A DNA stretch of 7,542 bases from an uncultured Treponema sp. (GCA_938045195.1 CALINC010000023.1:1-7542); one strand, 5' to 3'. Positions 1-7,217 are shown, numbered from the stretch's first letter. Program-made: numbers and translations. Notes: a model not told the origin generated them from the letters alone.

Positions 1-53
1 AACTGCTTGAAAAAACTTTTTTCGGGATTTAAAAATCCCTGCAAAAAGTTTTT
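1..53 (+). repeat. Hairpin repeat, left copy (cut by window edge)
   Basis: The first 23 bases are identical to bases 7428-7450, in the same orientation. They form the left arm of a long stem-loop: AAAAACTTTTT at 11-21 pairs with AAAAAGTTTTT at 43-53, and inside it GGGATT at 24-29 pairs with AATCCC at 34-39 around a four-base loop. The right-hand copy keeps the outer arms but carries a different inner stem. The element runs directly into the ribosome binding site of the gene that starts at 66, so it is probably part of that gene's leader. The 5' part of the element, which in the right copy includes another hairpin and a promoter, lies outside the window. Confidence 0.75.
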
Positions 54-55
54 AT

Positions 56-61
56 GGGAGG
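56..61 (+). promoter_or_regulatory. Ribosome binding site deciding the start at 66
   Basis: GGGAGG lies four bases before the ATG at 66. It overlaps the in-frame ATG at 54, which therefore cannot use it and has no other Shine-Dalgarno sequence, only repeat hairpin, upstream. This favours 66 as the true start. Confidence 0.7.
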
Positions 62-65
62 CATA

Positions 66-554
66 ATGAAGAAGAATATTTTTATTTTGTTGTTTTGTTT
101 GGTTTTCAGTGTATGTGTTTTCGCTCATGCAATGTTTTTGGACTTAATTGAACCCGGTGTTTTTAAAGTTGAATATGACGGCGGCGGTTTTAGTCCGGGT
201 ACTATCGTTACTCTTTATTCCGACGGCGGTTTTGAAGAAATTCAAAAGGGCGAAGTAGATGAAAACGGCTTATATCATTTTGATAAGAACATTGAAGTAG
301 TTAGTGCAATGGCAGAAGACGGCGCAGGTCATGTCGCTTATTGGCCTACCTATGAAGAGGAAGAAGAAATCTCTGAAGCTGTCAATGCCGCAGATACTTC
401 CAACGGCGAAACAAAACCGAAAACTGCCGTACGCGGAAAAACAAAACGGGCAAGCAAATTACCTACGGTTTTAACGGTGCTAAATACTTGTGCTTTGATT
501 TATTTGTTTTTTGAATTTAGAAGATTCAAAAAAGAAAGAAAAGCTAACCTGTAA
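66..554 (+). CDS. Secreted, membrane-anchored NikL/DUF4198-like protein
   Basis: 162 residues from the ATG at 66. Residues 1-20 form a signal peptide (MKK, hydrophobic core, VFA); cleavage would leave a mature N-terminus starting with His21. The mature part (about 21-95) has the look of the small beta-sandwich of NikL-type accessory subunits of nickel/cobalt ECF transporters: a GTIVTLYSDGG strand, a 'GEVDENGLYHF' turn, then GAGHVAYW. Residues 97-101 are five glutamates, followed by a polar linker and one transmembrane helix (about 133-149) with a basic cytoplasmic tail. In NikL-type proteins the exposed N-terminal His is thought to help bind metal; that role here is inference. No transporter partner (NikM/CbiM, Q, O) is in the window and the gene is preceded by a repeat, so it may be a stand-alone gene. 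Its 3' end overlaps the convergent isomerase gene by 11 bases. The topology is solid; the family call is tentative. Confidence 0.6.
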   Translation: MKKNIFILLFCLVFSVCVFAHAMFLDLIEPGVFKVEYDGGGFSPGTIVTLYSDGGFEEIQKGEVDENGLYHFDKNIEVVSAMAEDGAGHVAYWPTYEEEEEISEAVNAADTSNGETKPKTAVRGKTKRASKLPTVLTVLNTCALIYLFFEFRRFKKERKANL

Positions 555-1596
555 TAATTCCGCTGCACAATTTCGGCGGTGTAATATCAAAAGCAGGATA
601 TAGTCCAATCACTTCTTTCGAGCTTAAATTTTTACAATTCTGTCCGGAAGAAGTGATTGCCGTGCGTACTCCCATTGCATATAAAACTTCTTCGGGGTTT
701 CGATATTCGATTTTTACATCATTTGCAGTTTTAAACCGCTCATCCGGAAAACCTATTGCATAATATGGTATACCGAAGTGTTTTGCACAAATTGCAATTT
801 GAAGTGTTCCTATTTTATTTATTACGCTGCCGTCCATTGTAATAATATCCGAAGCTGAAACACAAAAATCTATCATGTTATTCGCCATCAAAAAAGCCGG
901 CATATTATCGGTAATAACTGTTGTTTTAAACCCCATATCCGAAGCCAAACTTGCAGTTAGTCTTGCCCCTTGAAAAAACGGACGGGTTTCGGCGCAAAAA
1001 ATATCTATTGTTTTTCCTGTTTCATTAAAGCGGCGCAAAAAACCTCCTACAGTTGTTTCGCCGAAGCATTGCGTCAATATGGACGAATTGTTCGGAACCA
1101 TATCTGCGAAAGCCGCTCCGGCAGCCGTATTTTTTTTATAACGGCGGTTATTTTGTTCAATTGCATTTAATTTTAATGCCGTTATAATTTCTGCTGAGGA
1201 AGCTCCTTTGTTAATCATGTCATAAAAAATAGAAAGCGATTCTCCTGTGCAGCTTTGCATGGCAGCACTTGTTGTAGGACGGGCATGCGAAAGACTATAT
1301 GCTGCTTTTTCCATTTGTTCAATATATTCATTTTTTGCAGATAATTTAAATTGAAAAGCCGCCAACGCCATTCCCATAGCCGCCGCCGCAAAAGGCCCTC
1401 CGCTTTGGGTAACCATATCGGAAATAGCTTTTACCGTCTCGCCGTACGTTTTGCATATTACAAAACTTTTTTTTAAAGGATAAATTCTTCTGTCCAAAAT
1501 TGCGAGATGTCCTGCATCTTCATCAAACCAAGCAACATTTTCATATTTCAAGAGCCAGCCTAATCCGTAATCTTCCCGTTTTTCAGTAAATTCCAT
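544..1596 (-). CDS. MtnA-like aldose-1-phosphate isomerase (eIF-2B alpha family)
   Basis: 350 residues from the ATG at 1596; a TTG at 1614 would add six. The family isomerises S-methyl-5-thioribose-1-phosphate to the ribulose-1-phosphate in methionine salvage, and relatives act on 5-deoxyribose-1-phosphate or ribose-1,5-bisphosphate. Family landmarks in order: SHARPTT (103-109), LTQCF with Cys177 at the position of the catalytic Cys, ETRPFFQGARLT (203-214), DNMPAFLM, SASD with Asp250 at the position of the catalytic Asp, NKIGT, and PAFDITP near the end. The N-terminal 'LLKYENVAW...ILDRR' and 'TQSGGPFAAAAMG' match, as I recall, a clostridial-type subgroup rather than classical MtnA, which has RGAPAIG there; hence no gene symbol. 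It ends at SGIITG, about 15 residues earlier than relatives that continue with a GxYSPY-type tail. No methylthioribose kinase or aldolase gene is adjacent. Fold and catalytic residues are clear; the exact substrate is not. Confidence 0.85.
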   Translation of the reverse strand: MEFTEKREDYGLGWLLKYENVAWFDEDAGHLAILDRRIYPLKKSFVICKTYGETVKAISDMVTQSGGPFAAAAMGMALAAFQFKLSAKNEYIEQMEKAAYSLSHARPTTSAAMQSCTGESLSIFYDMINKGASSAEIITALKLNAIEQNNRRYKKNTAAGAAFADMVPNNSSILTQCFGETTVGGFLRRFNETGKTIDIFCAETRPFFQGARLTASLASDMGFKTTVITDNMPAFLMANNMIDFCVSASDIITMDGSVINKIGTLQIAICAKHFGIPYYAIGFPDERFKTANDVKIEYRNPEEVLYAMGVRTAITSSGQNCKNLSSKEVIGLYPAFDITPPKLCSGIITG

Positions 1597-1769
1597 ATAT
1601 CGTACATTCTCCAAAGTTGTATCAATGACATATTATTCATTTTAAGTATATCACGATCTTTTAAAAATAGCATCAGGTTTCTCATATCGGTATAAAGCGG
1701 TATTTCTTGCGTGCCTGTTTTCAGATATTCTAAAAAGCCTTTCCGTTCTGCTTTCCTAAAGTCTCGCAT
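1560..1769 (-). CDS. Small ORF overlapping the isomerase start, unknown
   Basis: 69 codons from an ATG at 1769, in a different frame from the isomerase, whose first codons it overlaps by 37 bases. The peptide (starts MRDFRKAERKGFLEYL, ends NGKITD) is rich in charged and aliphatic residues and its codons (AAA, GAA, TTA, GAT, ATA) resemble those of the neighbours, so it does not look random. I recognise no domain, signal peptide or membrane segment. No Shine-Dalgarno sequence precedes the ATG; instead a TATAAT box sits just upstream (1772-1777, minus strand), which would put the transcript start at or inside the first codons. It could be a genuine small gene translationally coupled to the isomerase, a frameshifted N-terminal extension, or a remnant of a lost gene. 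Existence as a protein is uncertain. Confidence 0.3.
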   Translation of the reverse strand: MRDFRKAERKGFLEYLKTGTQEIPLYTDMRNLMLFLKDRDILKMNNMSLIQLWRMYDIWNLLKNGKITD

Positions 1770-1771
1770 TG

Positions 1772-1777
1772 ATTATA
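1772..1777 (-). promoter_or_regulatory. Candidate -10 box for the isomerase transcript
   Basis: The minus strand reads TATAAT, a perfect -10 consensus, in the space upstream of the isomerase and its overlapping small ORF. No convincing -35 lies 16-18 bases further up (only weak GCTGAG-like hexamers). If used, transcription would begin near 1765, giving a leader of about 170 bases before the isomerase ATG at 1596. Confidence 0.3.
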
Positions 1778-1788
1778 GGGAACCTTTA

Positions 1789-1880
1789 AAAACCTCAGCT
1801 TTTAGGAGGTGAGCTTTGCTCACCGGTTTACCTCAAGCTTACTTGTGATGTTTTTCGTAAGGCATTGATATATCAGCATT
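1789..1880. repeat. Hairpin-bearing spacer, probable dispersed repeat
   Basis: The spacer between the divergent isomerase and CLC genes contains a perfect stem-loop, GGTGAGC (1808-1814), TTT, GCTCACC (1818-1824). It also has ACCTC motifs at 1792-1796 and 1830-1834 that can each pair with GAGGT at 1806-1810, and a ten-base palindrome TGATATATCA at 1866-1875. There is no T-run after the hairpin, so a classic terminator is unlikely. From memory, similar spacers recur in Treponema genomes, but no second copy is in this window. The outer limits are approximate. Confidence 0.4.
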
Positions 1881-1921
1881 ATCCGATTGACAGTTTATCC
1901 TCTAAATTTTATAATGGCAAA

Positions 1922-3502
1922 ATGAAAAAATATGAAAGCACGACGAAAAACGTATTAAAAGCATGGTACGGAAATCACCTCGTTTTAGTAAGTGAAAGTT
2001 TAATCGTAGGATGTTTGACAGGGCTTGCCATTACCTTATTTAGAAAATCAATAGATATAATTTCCGCATTTAGAATTAATTTTTATGAGGGAACTGCTGC
2101 TTTAATAATTAAGATTATTGTGGGGCTTACCATAACAGCTTTAGCGGGCTTATGTATGGGGTTTCTTATAAAAAAATATCCGGCAATTAAAGGCAGCGGC
2201 GTTTCCCAAATTAAAGGAAATTTTATGCAAAAAATTGTGCTTTCGCCCTGGCCTGAATTACCGCTTAAATTTATCGGCGGCGTATTAAGCATAAGCACGG
2301 GGCTTTCAGTAGGACGTGAAGGTCCGTCCGTGCAAATAGGGGCATATATCGGAAGTGCATTTGAGAAAATCGGAAAGCAATCGCATATAGAAAATGTGTG
2401 CCTTGTAACAAGCGGGGCGGCGGCAGGTCTTGCCGCAACGTTCGGTGCTCCTTTTGCAGGAGTAGTTTTTGCAATCGAGGACTTACATCAATATCTGAGT
2501 CCGCTCCTGTTAACCTGCGTAATGGCGGGTGCTGTTGCAGGAGACTTTATTTCTTCTATATTTTTTAAACAGGGAGCTATATTTAACTTTGCGGGAATAA
2601 AATTATTTCCTCTAAAATATTTCGGCTGGCTTATTTTACTTGGAATGCTTACAGCCGTTGCAGGGCATATTTTTAAAAAATCCATTTATACGTCTCAAAA
2701 AATTTACGCAAACTTAAATATTCCGCTTAAATTCAGACCCCTTTTTCCGTTTTTGCTTTCGGTACTTGTTTGTATATTTTTGCCGTTTACCGCAAGCGGC
2801 GGCGACCGCTTAATAGAAGCACTTGCAGAAGAAAATTTTACTATAAGAATTTTACTTGTTTTGCTGGCGGCAAAAATAATTTTTACGGGGCTTTCTGCCG
2901 GTTCCGGAGCTATCGGCGGAATTTTCGTCCCTCTTTTGTCCTGCGGAGCCTTGATGGGCATTCTTTTTTCAAAATTATTAACAGGTTTTAGTGTAATTGA
3001 AGCCGATTATTCAATAAATTTAATGATATTTGCGATGGCGGCTTTTTTTGCGACTGTAATTAAGGCACCTCTTACGGCTATCGTTTTACTTACAGAAACA
3101 AGCGGTAATCTTTTCCATTTGGGAGGAATTATTTTGACGGTTTTTTCTGCTTATATAACCGCTAATTTAATTCATTCTCCGGCAAACGATGATGTGCTTC
3201 TTAAACAATTGCTCGCCGATAAAACCGAACAAAAAAAGCGCGGCAACAATGCAAAAGAAGAGGGCAAGCAAATGTTTGAAATTTTTGTTTCACCTAAGTC
3301 CGTTCTTGACGGTAAATTGGTAAGTCAAATTGAATGGCCTGCGGATTGTTTGATTGTAAGTGTGGCAAGAGGAGAGGAAGAATTGATTCCCGTCGGTAAA
3401 ACAAAAATAAGTGCCGGCGACAGGCTTCTTATTCTTACCGATTCTGAAAATGTAAATGAATATATTGAGATAATCGGCAAAATGGGCGAAGCGGAAGAGT
3501 AG
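1922..3502 (+). CDS. CLC-type Cl-/H+ antiporter homologue with TrkA_C tail
   Basis: 526 residues from the ATG at 1922. An in-frame TTG at 1865 would add 19 residues but lies in repeat-like spacer with only a weak AAGG before it; neither start has a strong binding site. Residues 20-420 are a multi-helix CLC domain of the inner membrane, moving chloride or another anion, usually in exchange for protons. Signatures: GSGVSQIKG (91-99), GREGP (131-135) with gating Glu133, AGVVFAIED (179-187), and GSGAIGGIFVP (327-337). Glu133 is the residue that in E. coli ClcA (Glu148) blocks the outer mouth. The inner proton-transfer glutamate (ClcA Glu203) aligns with Asp187, and the central Tyr445 region aligns with leucines (426-427). 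About residues 449-520 form a TrkA_C (RCK_C) domain ending AGDRLLILTD, a ligand-sensing module seen on many bacterial transporters. The family is clear; ion and coupling are inference. Confidence 0.93.
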   Translation: MKKYESTTKNVLKAWYGNHLVLVSESLIVGCLTGLAITLFRKSIDIISAFRINFYEGTAALIIKIIVGLTITALAGLCMGFLIKKYPAIKGSGVSQIKGNFMQKIVLSPWPELPLKFIGGVLSISTGLSVGREGPSVQIGAYIGSAFEKIGKQSHIENVCLVTSGAAAGLAATFGAPFAGVVFAIEDLHQYLSPLLLTCVMAGAVAGDFISSIFFKQGAIFNFAGIKLFPLKYFGWLILLGMLTAVAGHIFKKSIYTSQKIYANLNIPLKFRPLFPFLLSVLVCIFLPFTASGGDRLIEALAEENFTIRILLVLLAAKIIFTGLSAGSGAIGGIFVPLLSCGALMGILFSKLLTGFSVIEADYSINLMIFAMAAFFATVIKAPLTAIVLLTETSGNLFHLGGIILTVFSAYITANLIHSPANDDVLLKQLLADKTEQKKRGNNAKEEGKQMFEIFVSPKSVLDGKLVSQIEWPADCLIVSVARGEEELIPVGKTKISAGDRLLILTDSENVNEYIEIIGKMGEAEE

Positions 3503-3511
3503 CTTCTCTAT

Positions 3512-4540
3512 TTATCTTCCCCACCACTCTTTCAATAATGAACGGGCTTGGTTTTGCAGCTCAGGTATAACACAGGTTTCCAGCTGGCGCAGGTTGGCGT
3601 GATAACATACGCTGCTCATCTCTTTTATTCTTTGTACAATTATGTCAGGCTGTTCCGAAGGTACGGATATGGGGTGTTCTTCGAGGTAGGACAGAATTAT
3701 GGTAAAAACCGAAGCTGCGGAACAAATTCCTTTGCAGGAGTCGAGGCTGGTTATTTGTTTCCGTGAAGAAATGCCCGTATTGATATGGTAGTTGTAGACG
3801 ATGTCCTTTATGCCCAAATACAAGTACGGTTTTACACTTTCGTCCGTGTATGCACTGACTGCTATAAAAAAGAAAGCTAGCAAATCTTCAGCCATGGTAC
3901 AATACGTAAAAGGTATTGCCTCATAAGCGGAACGGACAAGATCGGTTTTAAAGAGCTTGCCCCATAAAAAGCCGGAATACGCATTTTCTACAATAAATTT
4001 ATAAAGAATATCTTTATTTTTTAATTTGCCGTCGTAAATATATGAGGTTTTCTGAGCGGCATGCGCAATACGGCTTTCAGGCTCGTTTTCGGCACCGCAT
4101 ACTTGAGCTGCTCCATGCACAATATCCGCCCCCGACTGGCGGGCAGCCGTATACAGCGTACGAACGGCATTAGGGGGAAGGCTATCATCGGAATCGGCAA
4201 ACATAATAAATTCGCCCTTTGCGGCATTGACGGCACTACGGCGGGCTTCTACAAGCCCTAAGTTTTTGGAATGCTCTACAAGATACAGGGGGATATGAAC
4301 ATCGGCAAATTTTTTTGTAAAAGCCTTTACCGTTTTATGCAGGGCAGCTCTATCGGGCGTGCCGTCGTTTACAAGAATAACTTCCAAAGAAAAATCTTTA
4401 TTATCGGAAGTATTATTTTGCCGGATTACACTTTCCAAAAAGCGGGGCAACAGTCTTTCCGTACCGTATACCGGAACGGAAAGACTGATATCCGGTTTAA
4501 GCTGATGTACGCCCCGCCTCCTGTGCAGGTTTATAAACAT
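3512..4540 (-). CDS. Family 2 glycosyltransferase
   Basis: 342 residues from the ATG at 4540, preceded by AGGGG three bases away; no other plausible start lies before the catalytic domain. The GT-A fold reads clearly: ISLSVPVYG first strand (18-26), VNDG nucleotide-binding turn (57-60), NLGLVEARRSAV (93-104), and the metal-binding DSDD at 116-119 (the DxD motif). WGKLF (193-197) and MAED (216-219), where the acid pair is the usual position of the catalytic base, follow, then YNYHINTGIS. It has no membrane helix, so it should act in the cytoplasm, adding a sugar from a nucleotide donor to an unknown acceptor. The gene begins 26 bases after the lipoprotein stop, same strand, so they probably share a transcript. 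It converges on the CLC gene with only nine bases between stops. The donor sugar cannot be told from sequence. Confidence 0.9.
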   Translation of the reverse strand: MFINLHRRRGVHQLKPDISLSVPVYGTERLLPRFLESVIRQNNTSDNKDFSLEVILVNDGTPDRAALHKTVKAFTKKFADVHIPLYLVEHSKNLGLVEARRSAVNAAKGEFIMFADSDDSLPPNAVRTLYTAARQSGADIVHGAAQVCGAENEPESRIAHAAQKTSYIYDGKLKNKDILYKFIVENAYSGFLWGKLFKTDLVRSAYEAIPFTYCTMAEDLLAFFFIAVSAYTDESVKPYLYLGIKDIVYNYHINTGISSRKQITSLDSCKGICSAASVFTIILSYLEEHPISVPSEQPDIIVQRIKEMSSVCYHANLRQLETCVIPELQNQARSLLKEWWGR

Positions 4541-4566
4541 CTACCCCTGCCCGCCTGTTAATAGGT

Positions 4567-7107
4567 TTACTCCGAAGGGTTCCAGTCACACTGATCAGCA
4601 CCTACTGAGAACTGCTTACTGAATTTAGCCTTTGCCTCAACGTTAGCAGCTTCCGATACCGATCCTGTCAAATCGTATGTAACAACTCTCTTCTTTGCGT
4701 TTTCACCGCTCTGAGCCCCGTCTACCCACCATTTCCAACCGGCATCTGACGCTATTACAAGTTTTTTAGGTTTAATTGCATTAAAACGGTAAAAACCGTA
4801 ACTTGTATGAGAAGCCTCATCAGCTTCTTTCTTAGCGATTTGAGAAGCATTGCCGGTAAGAGCAGTGCCGATATTTTGAATCTTGTACAGATATCCGCTC
4901 ATCTTACGATACTTCTCGGTGTCGTCGCTGGAAACACCATCGGTGCGCACATGGTAGTGTTGTTTGACGGTAATGGCATACAGCTCGCCGTCTTTTACCT
5001 GTAATGCCTCTATTCGTTCTTCATAAGAGTTGGTAATCTTCTCATTCCCAATCTGCTCCCACGTCTCCGCTTCTGTTTCGGGAACAACGGTACATTCTCC
5101 TTGAGGAGTTTTATCTTTACCGTATTTTAATACCTTTAATGTGTATCCATCCTCCACCCCCGGTGATGGTTTGGGTAGTGTATCTTTTACGGCAACGAAT
5201 ATGCCGTCCTTATTTACCGCAAGGGCTGTGATTTCTCTACTAACATTTGTCGGTTTCGGAATCTCAATCTTATCAAAATCGTTATCCTCAGCCGCTTCAG
5301 CAAAGTTAGTAGTCCACTGATATCTTGTTATATCTAAATCGTCTACGGCATATAAATACTTTTCCCCGTATGAAATATCAACGGCTATACATGTGATGCT
5401 GTTGCTTAAGCCGATTTTTTCACTCGAATTGGTATTGGTCCACTTTTTGTTTTCATTGTCAAATGGATGGCGTGCAACGGCATAATTGCTATCCCGGTAC
5501 CGTGCTATATACAAAGCAGCATCTTGGTCATAGCAAAAAATATCAGTCGGTTTATCAGCCGTTTGATAACTATAAGCTAAAATATTCTCGGGCACCTCGG
5601 AACTGCTGCCATCGTACACGGGGCTTTCCTCATCTCCTTTAGTGCCGATCCAATACTTCATACCTACACCGCCGGCATCTTCATTCTTTTCCCATAACAG
5701 AATGGGGGTTTCAGGTTCTTTGTATTCAGGATAATCAGAAAACCAAGATACGGCAGTGTCCTCAAAAGACAGCGTGCCTTCATTGCGGCTATAGGCTGCA
5801 ATTCTGTTTTTATTGCCCACAATACGGTAATTTTCGTTCTTGTCGGCGATATTAATACCGTCATCGGCGATATAGATGTTTTCGGCATCAAAGCCTATAA
5901 ACGCTATCGGGTTTGAAAAATACGTATCATGGTAAGGCAAAGCATTGTGTGTTAAACCATTGGGATTTAAGCCGACCTCTTTTTTTAGGCTAAAGGCTGA
6001 ACCGTCATATTCGTAATGAAGAAGTTTTCCGACGGAGTATAGCTTCCCCCAATCCATGAAGGAAAGTAAAGACTGTAAACAGTAAATGCCTTTATCATCC
6101 GCAAAAAGCGTATAACGATGGATCCCTCCAGATACGCTAAGACCACTTATGGCTATCGCAGGTTCTACTTCACCCGGTAAAGGTTCAAGATTTAAGGTGT
6201 TCGCGGTAAAATCGGCAGATACCCTGTATGCCTTGAGTTTAGCGGCGTTACTTCCTGCTGCTTTTTCTATACAAAACAATTTTCCGCCAATAGCCGCGAA
6301 TGCAAAAAAGTCACGAGGCCCTTGTATGTCGTACTTTAAACAAGTAAAAGCGTTACCGTTTTTTGTTACACAGTGAAGGTTTTGATGTTCAAGCCAAAAT
6401 ATATCCCCGGTTTTAAAGTCTACGGCAAATGCTCTGATACCTACTATGCCGGCAGGCAGCACACTCTTAACGGCTTCTTCAAAAGCCGTATCCCGCTCGC
6501 CTTCAACCGTAAAACGGGTAATAACTGTAGCAGGCGCAACCGCCGCCGTCCACTCCTGATACATTAGATAGAGTCTTCCTAAACCGTCCCTTGCCGTATA
6601 GGGTTGATATTGTATGGTATCGTCAAAAACTTTCTTTTCACCTAATGTTATAACCTTTTTGTGGTTCTCAAATGACATCAAAAAGTTGGAAACGCTTTTC
6701 GCGGTCTTGGAAAGTTTTATAGGTACCGCATTTTCTCCATTAGTAACTCTATGGCGTTTTCCGCCTTCCCATAAGGCATAAGCGGTTTTTACTTCGACTT
6801 TTATGTCAATTTCAGTACCTACCGGCACTTTTTCTAAGGTAAGAGCCTTTTTATTTTCGGTTTTGGTCGTACCGTTATATGAAGCGGTAATCGTTATCTT
6901 GGTATCTTCGGCGGTTAAGTCGGGTAAACCATTATCTCCGATAGCTCGGATATGCTGATTTTCACCTTGAAGCCCGCCGATAGAAATAGTTACATCGGTA
7001 AATTCTCTCCCGTCCGTCAACCCGTTTTGATTACAGGCAAATACAAAAAGACAAACCGCCAAAATAAAAGCGGTTTTTAACAAAAAAACAACATTCATTT
7101 TTTTCAT
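4567..7107 (-). CDS. Large lipoprotein, probable beta-propeller-like body
   Basis: 846 residues from the ATG at 7107. Residues 1-24 are a lipoprotein signal peptide (basic MKK start, hydrophobic core) with Cys25 in FVFAC, an atypical lipobox of the loose kind common in spirochaetes. About residues 37-135 form a compact beta-rich module (TDVTISIGG, KITITASYNG, VPVGTEIDIKVEV, AVPIKLSK), like the transthyretin/Ig-like domains at the N-terminus of many Treponema lipoproteins. The rest is a chain of short beta segments of the type 'xIFWLE', 'LFCIEK', 'GIYCLQ', 'NIYIADDG', 'YLYAVDD', 'ITALAVNKDGIFVAV', 'ELYAITV', which suggests beta-propeller blades; the blade count is not certain. Near the C-terminus are KPKKLVIASD and the tryptophan cluster GWKWW (790-794). 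No catalytic motif is seen. It is likely anchored in the envelope by its lipid and may bind protein or glycan; function unknown. First gene of a probable operon with the glycosyltransferase. Confidence 0.85.
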   Translation of the reverse strand: MKKMNVVFLLKTAFILAVCLFVFACNQNGLTDGREFTDVTISIGGLQGENQHIRAIGDNGLPDLTAEDTKITITASYNGTTKTENKKALTLEKVPVGTEIDIKVEVKTAYALWEGGKRHRVTNGENAVPIKLSKTAKSVSNFLMSFENHKKVITLGEKKVFDDTIQYQPYTARDGLGRLYLMYQEWTAAVAPATVITRFTVEGERDTAFEEAVKSVLPAGIVGIRAFAVDFKTGDIFWLEHQNLHCVTKNGNAFTCLKYDIQGPRDFFAFAAIGGKLFCIEKAAGSNAAKLKAYRVSADFTANTLNLEPLPGEVEPAIAISGLSVSGGIHRYTLFADDKGIYCLQSLLSFMDWGKLYSVGKLLHYEYDGSAFSLKKEVGLNPNGLTHNALPYHDTYFSNPIAFIGFDAENIYIADDGINIADKNENYRIVGNKNRIAAYSRNEGTLSFEDTAVSWFSDYPEYKEPETPILLWEKNEDAGGVGMKYWIGTKGDEESPVYDGSSSEVPENILAYSYQTADKPTDIFCYDQDAALYIARYRDSNYAVARHPFDNENKKWTNTNSSEKIGLSNSITCIAVDISYGEKYLYAVDDLDITRYQWTTNFAEAAEDNDFDKIEIPKPTNVSREITALAVNKDGIFVAVKDTLPKPSPGVEDGYTLKVLKYGKDKTPQGECTVVPETEAETWEQIGNEKITNSYEERIEALQVKDGELYAITVKQHYHVRTDGVSSDDTEKYRKMSGYLYKIQNIGTALTGNASQIAKKEADEASHTSYGFYRFNAIKPKKLVIASDAGWKWWVDGAQSGENAKKRVVTYDLTGSVSEAANVEAKAKFSKQFSVGADQCDWNPSE

Positions 7108-7112
7108 AAAAT

Positions 7113-7119
7113 ACCTCCT
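7113..7119 (-). promoter_or_regulatory. Strong ribosome binding site of the lipoprotein gene
   Basis: The minus strand reads AGGAGGT, a near-full anti-16S match, five bases before the ATG at 7107. It selects this start over the in-frame ATG at codon 4. Confidence 0.85.
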
Positions 7120-7217
7120 ATGAAAATAAATTGGTATAGCATAAATAAAAATATTGCAGCTTTCTATTTTCTACGGTTTAAACATTATTCATCAGTCGGA
7201 TAGCTGCATACATATAT

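Noticed and set aside
970..1170. A 66-codon plus-strand ORF inside the isomerase gene
   Set aside because: It is antisense to the catalytic core of the isomerase and shows no independent coding signal.
3490..3530. A bidirectional terminator between the convergent CLC and glycosyltransferase genes
   Set aside because: Only a four-pair stem (AGAG/CTCT) and no T-run; the stops are nine bases apart.
4517..4522. A second AGGAGG on the minus strand just inside the glycosyltransferase gene
   Set aside because: No start codon lies at a usable distance downstream of it, so it does not define an alternative start.
4271..4561. A 96-codon plus-strand ORF opposite the 5' end of the glycosyltransferase gene
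   Set aside because: It is antisense to well-conserved GT2 motifs and has no recognisable features or binding site; a shadow of the real gene.
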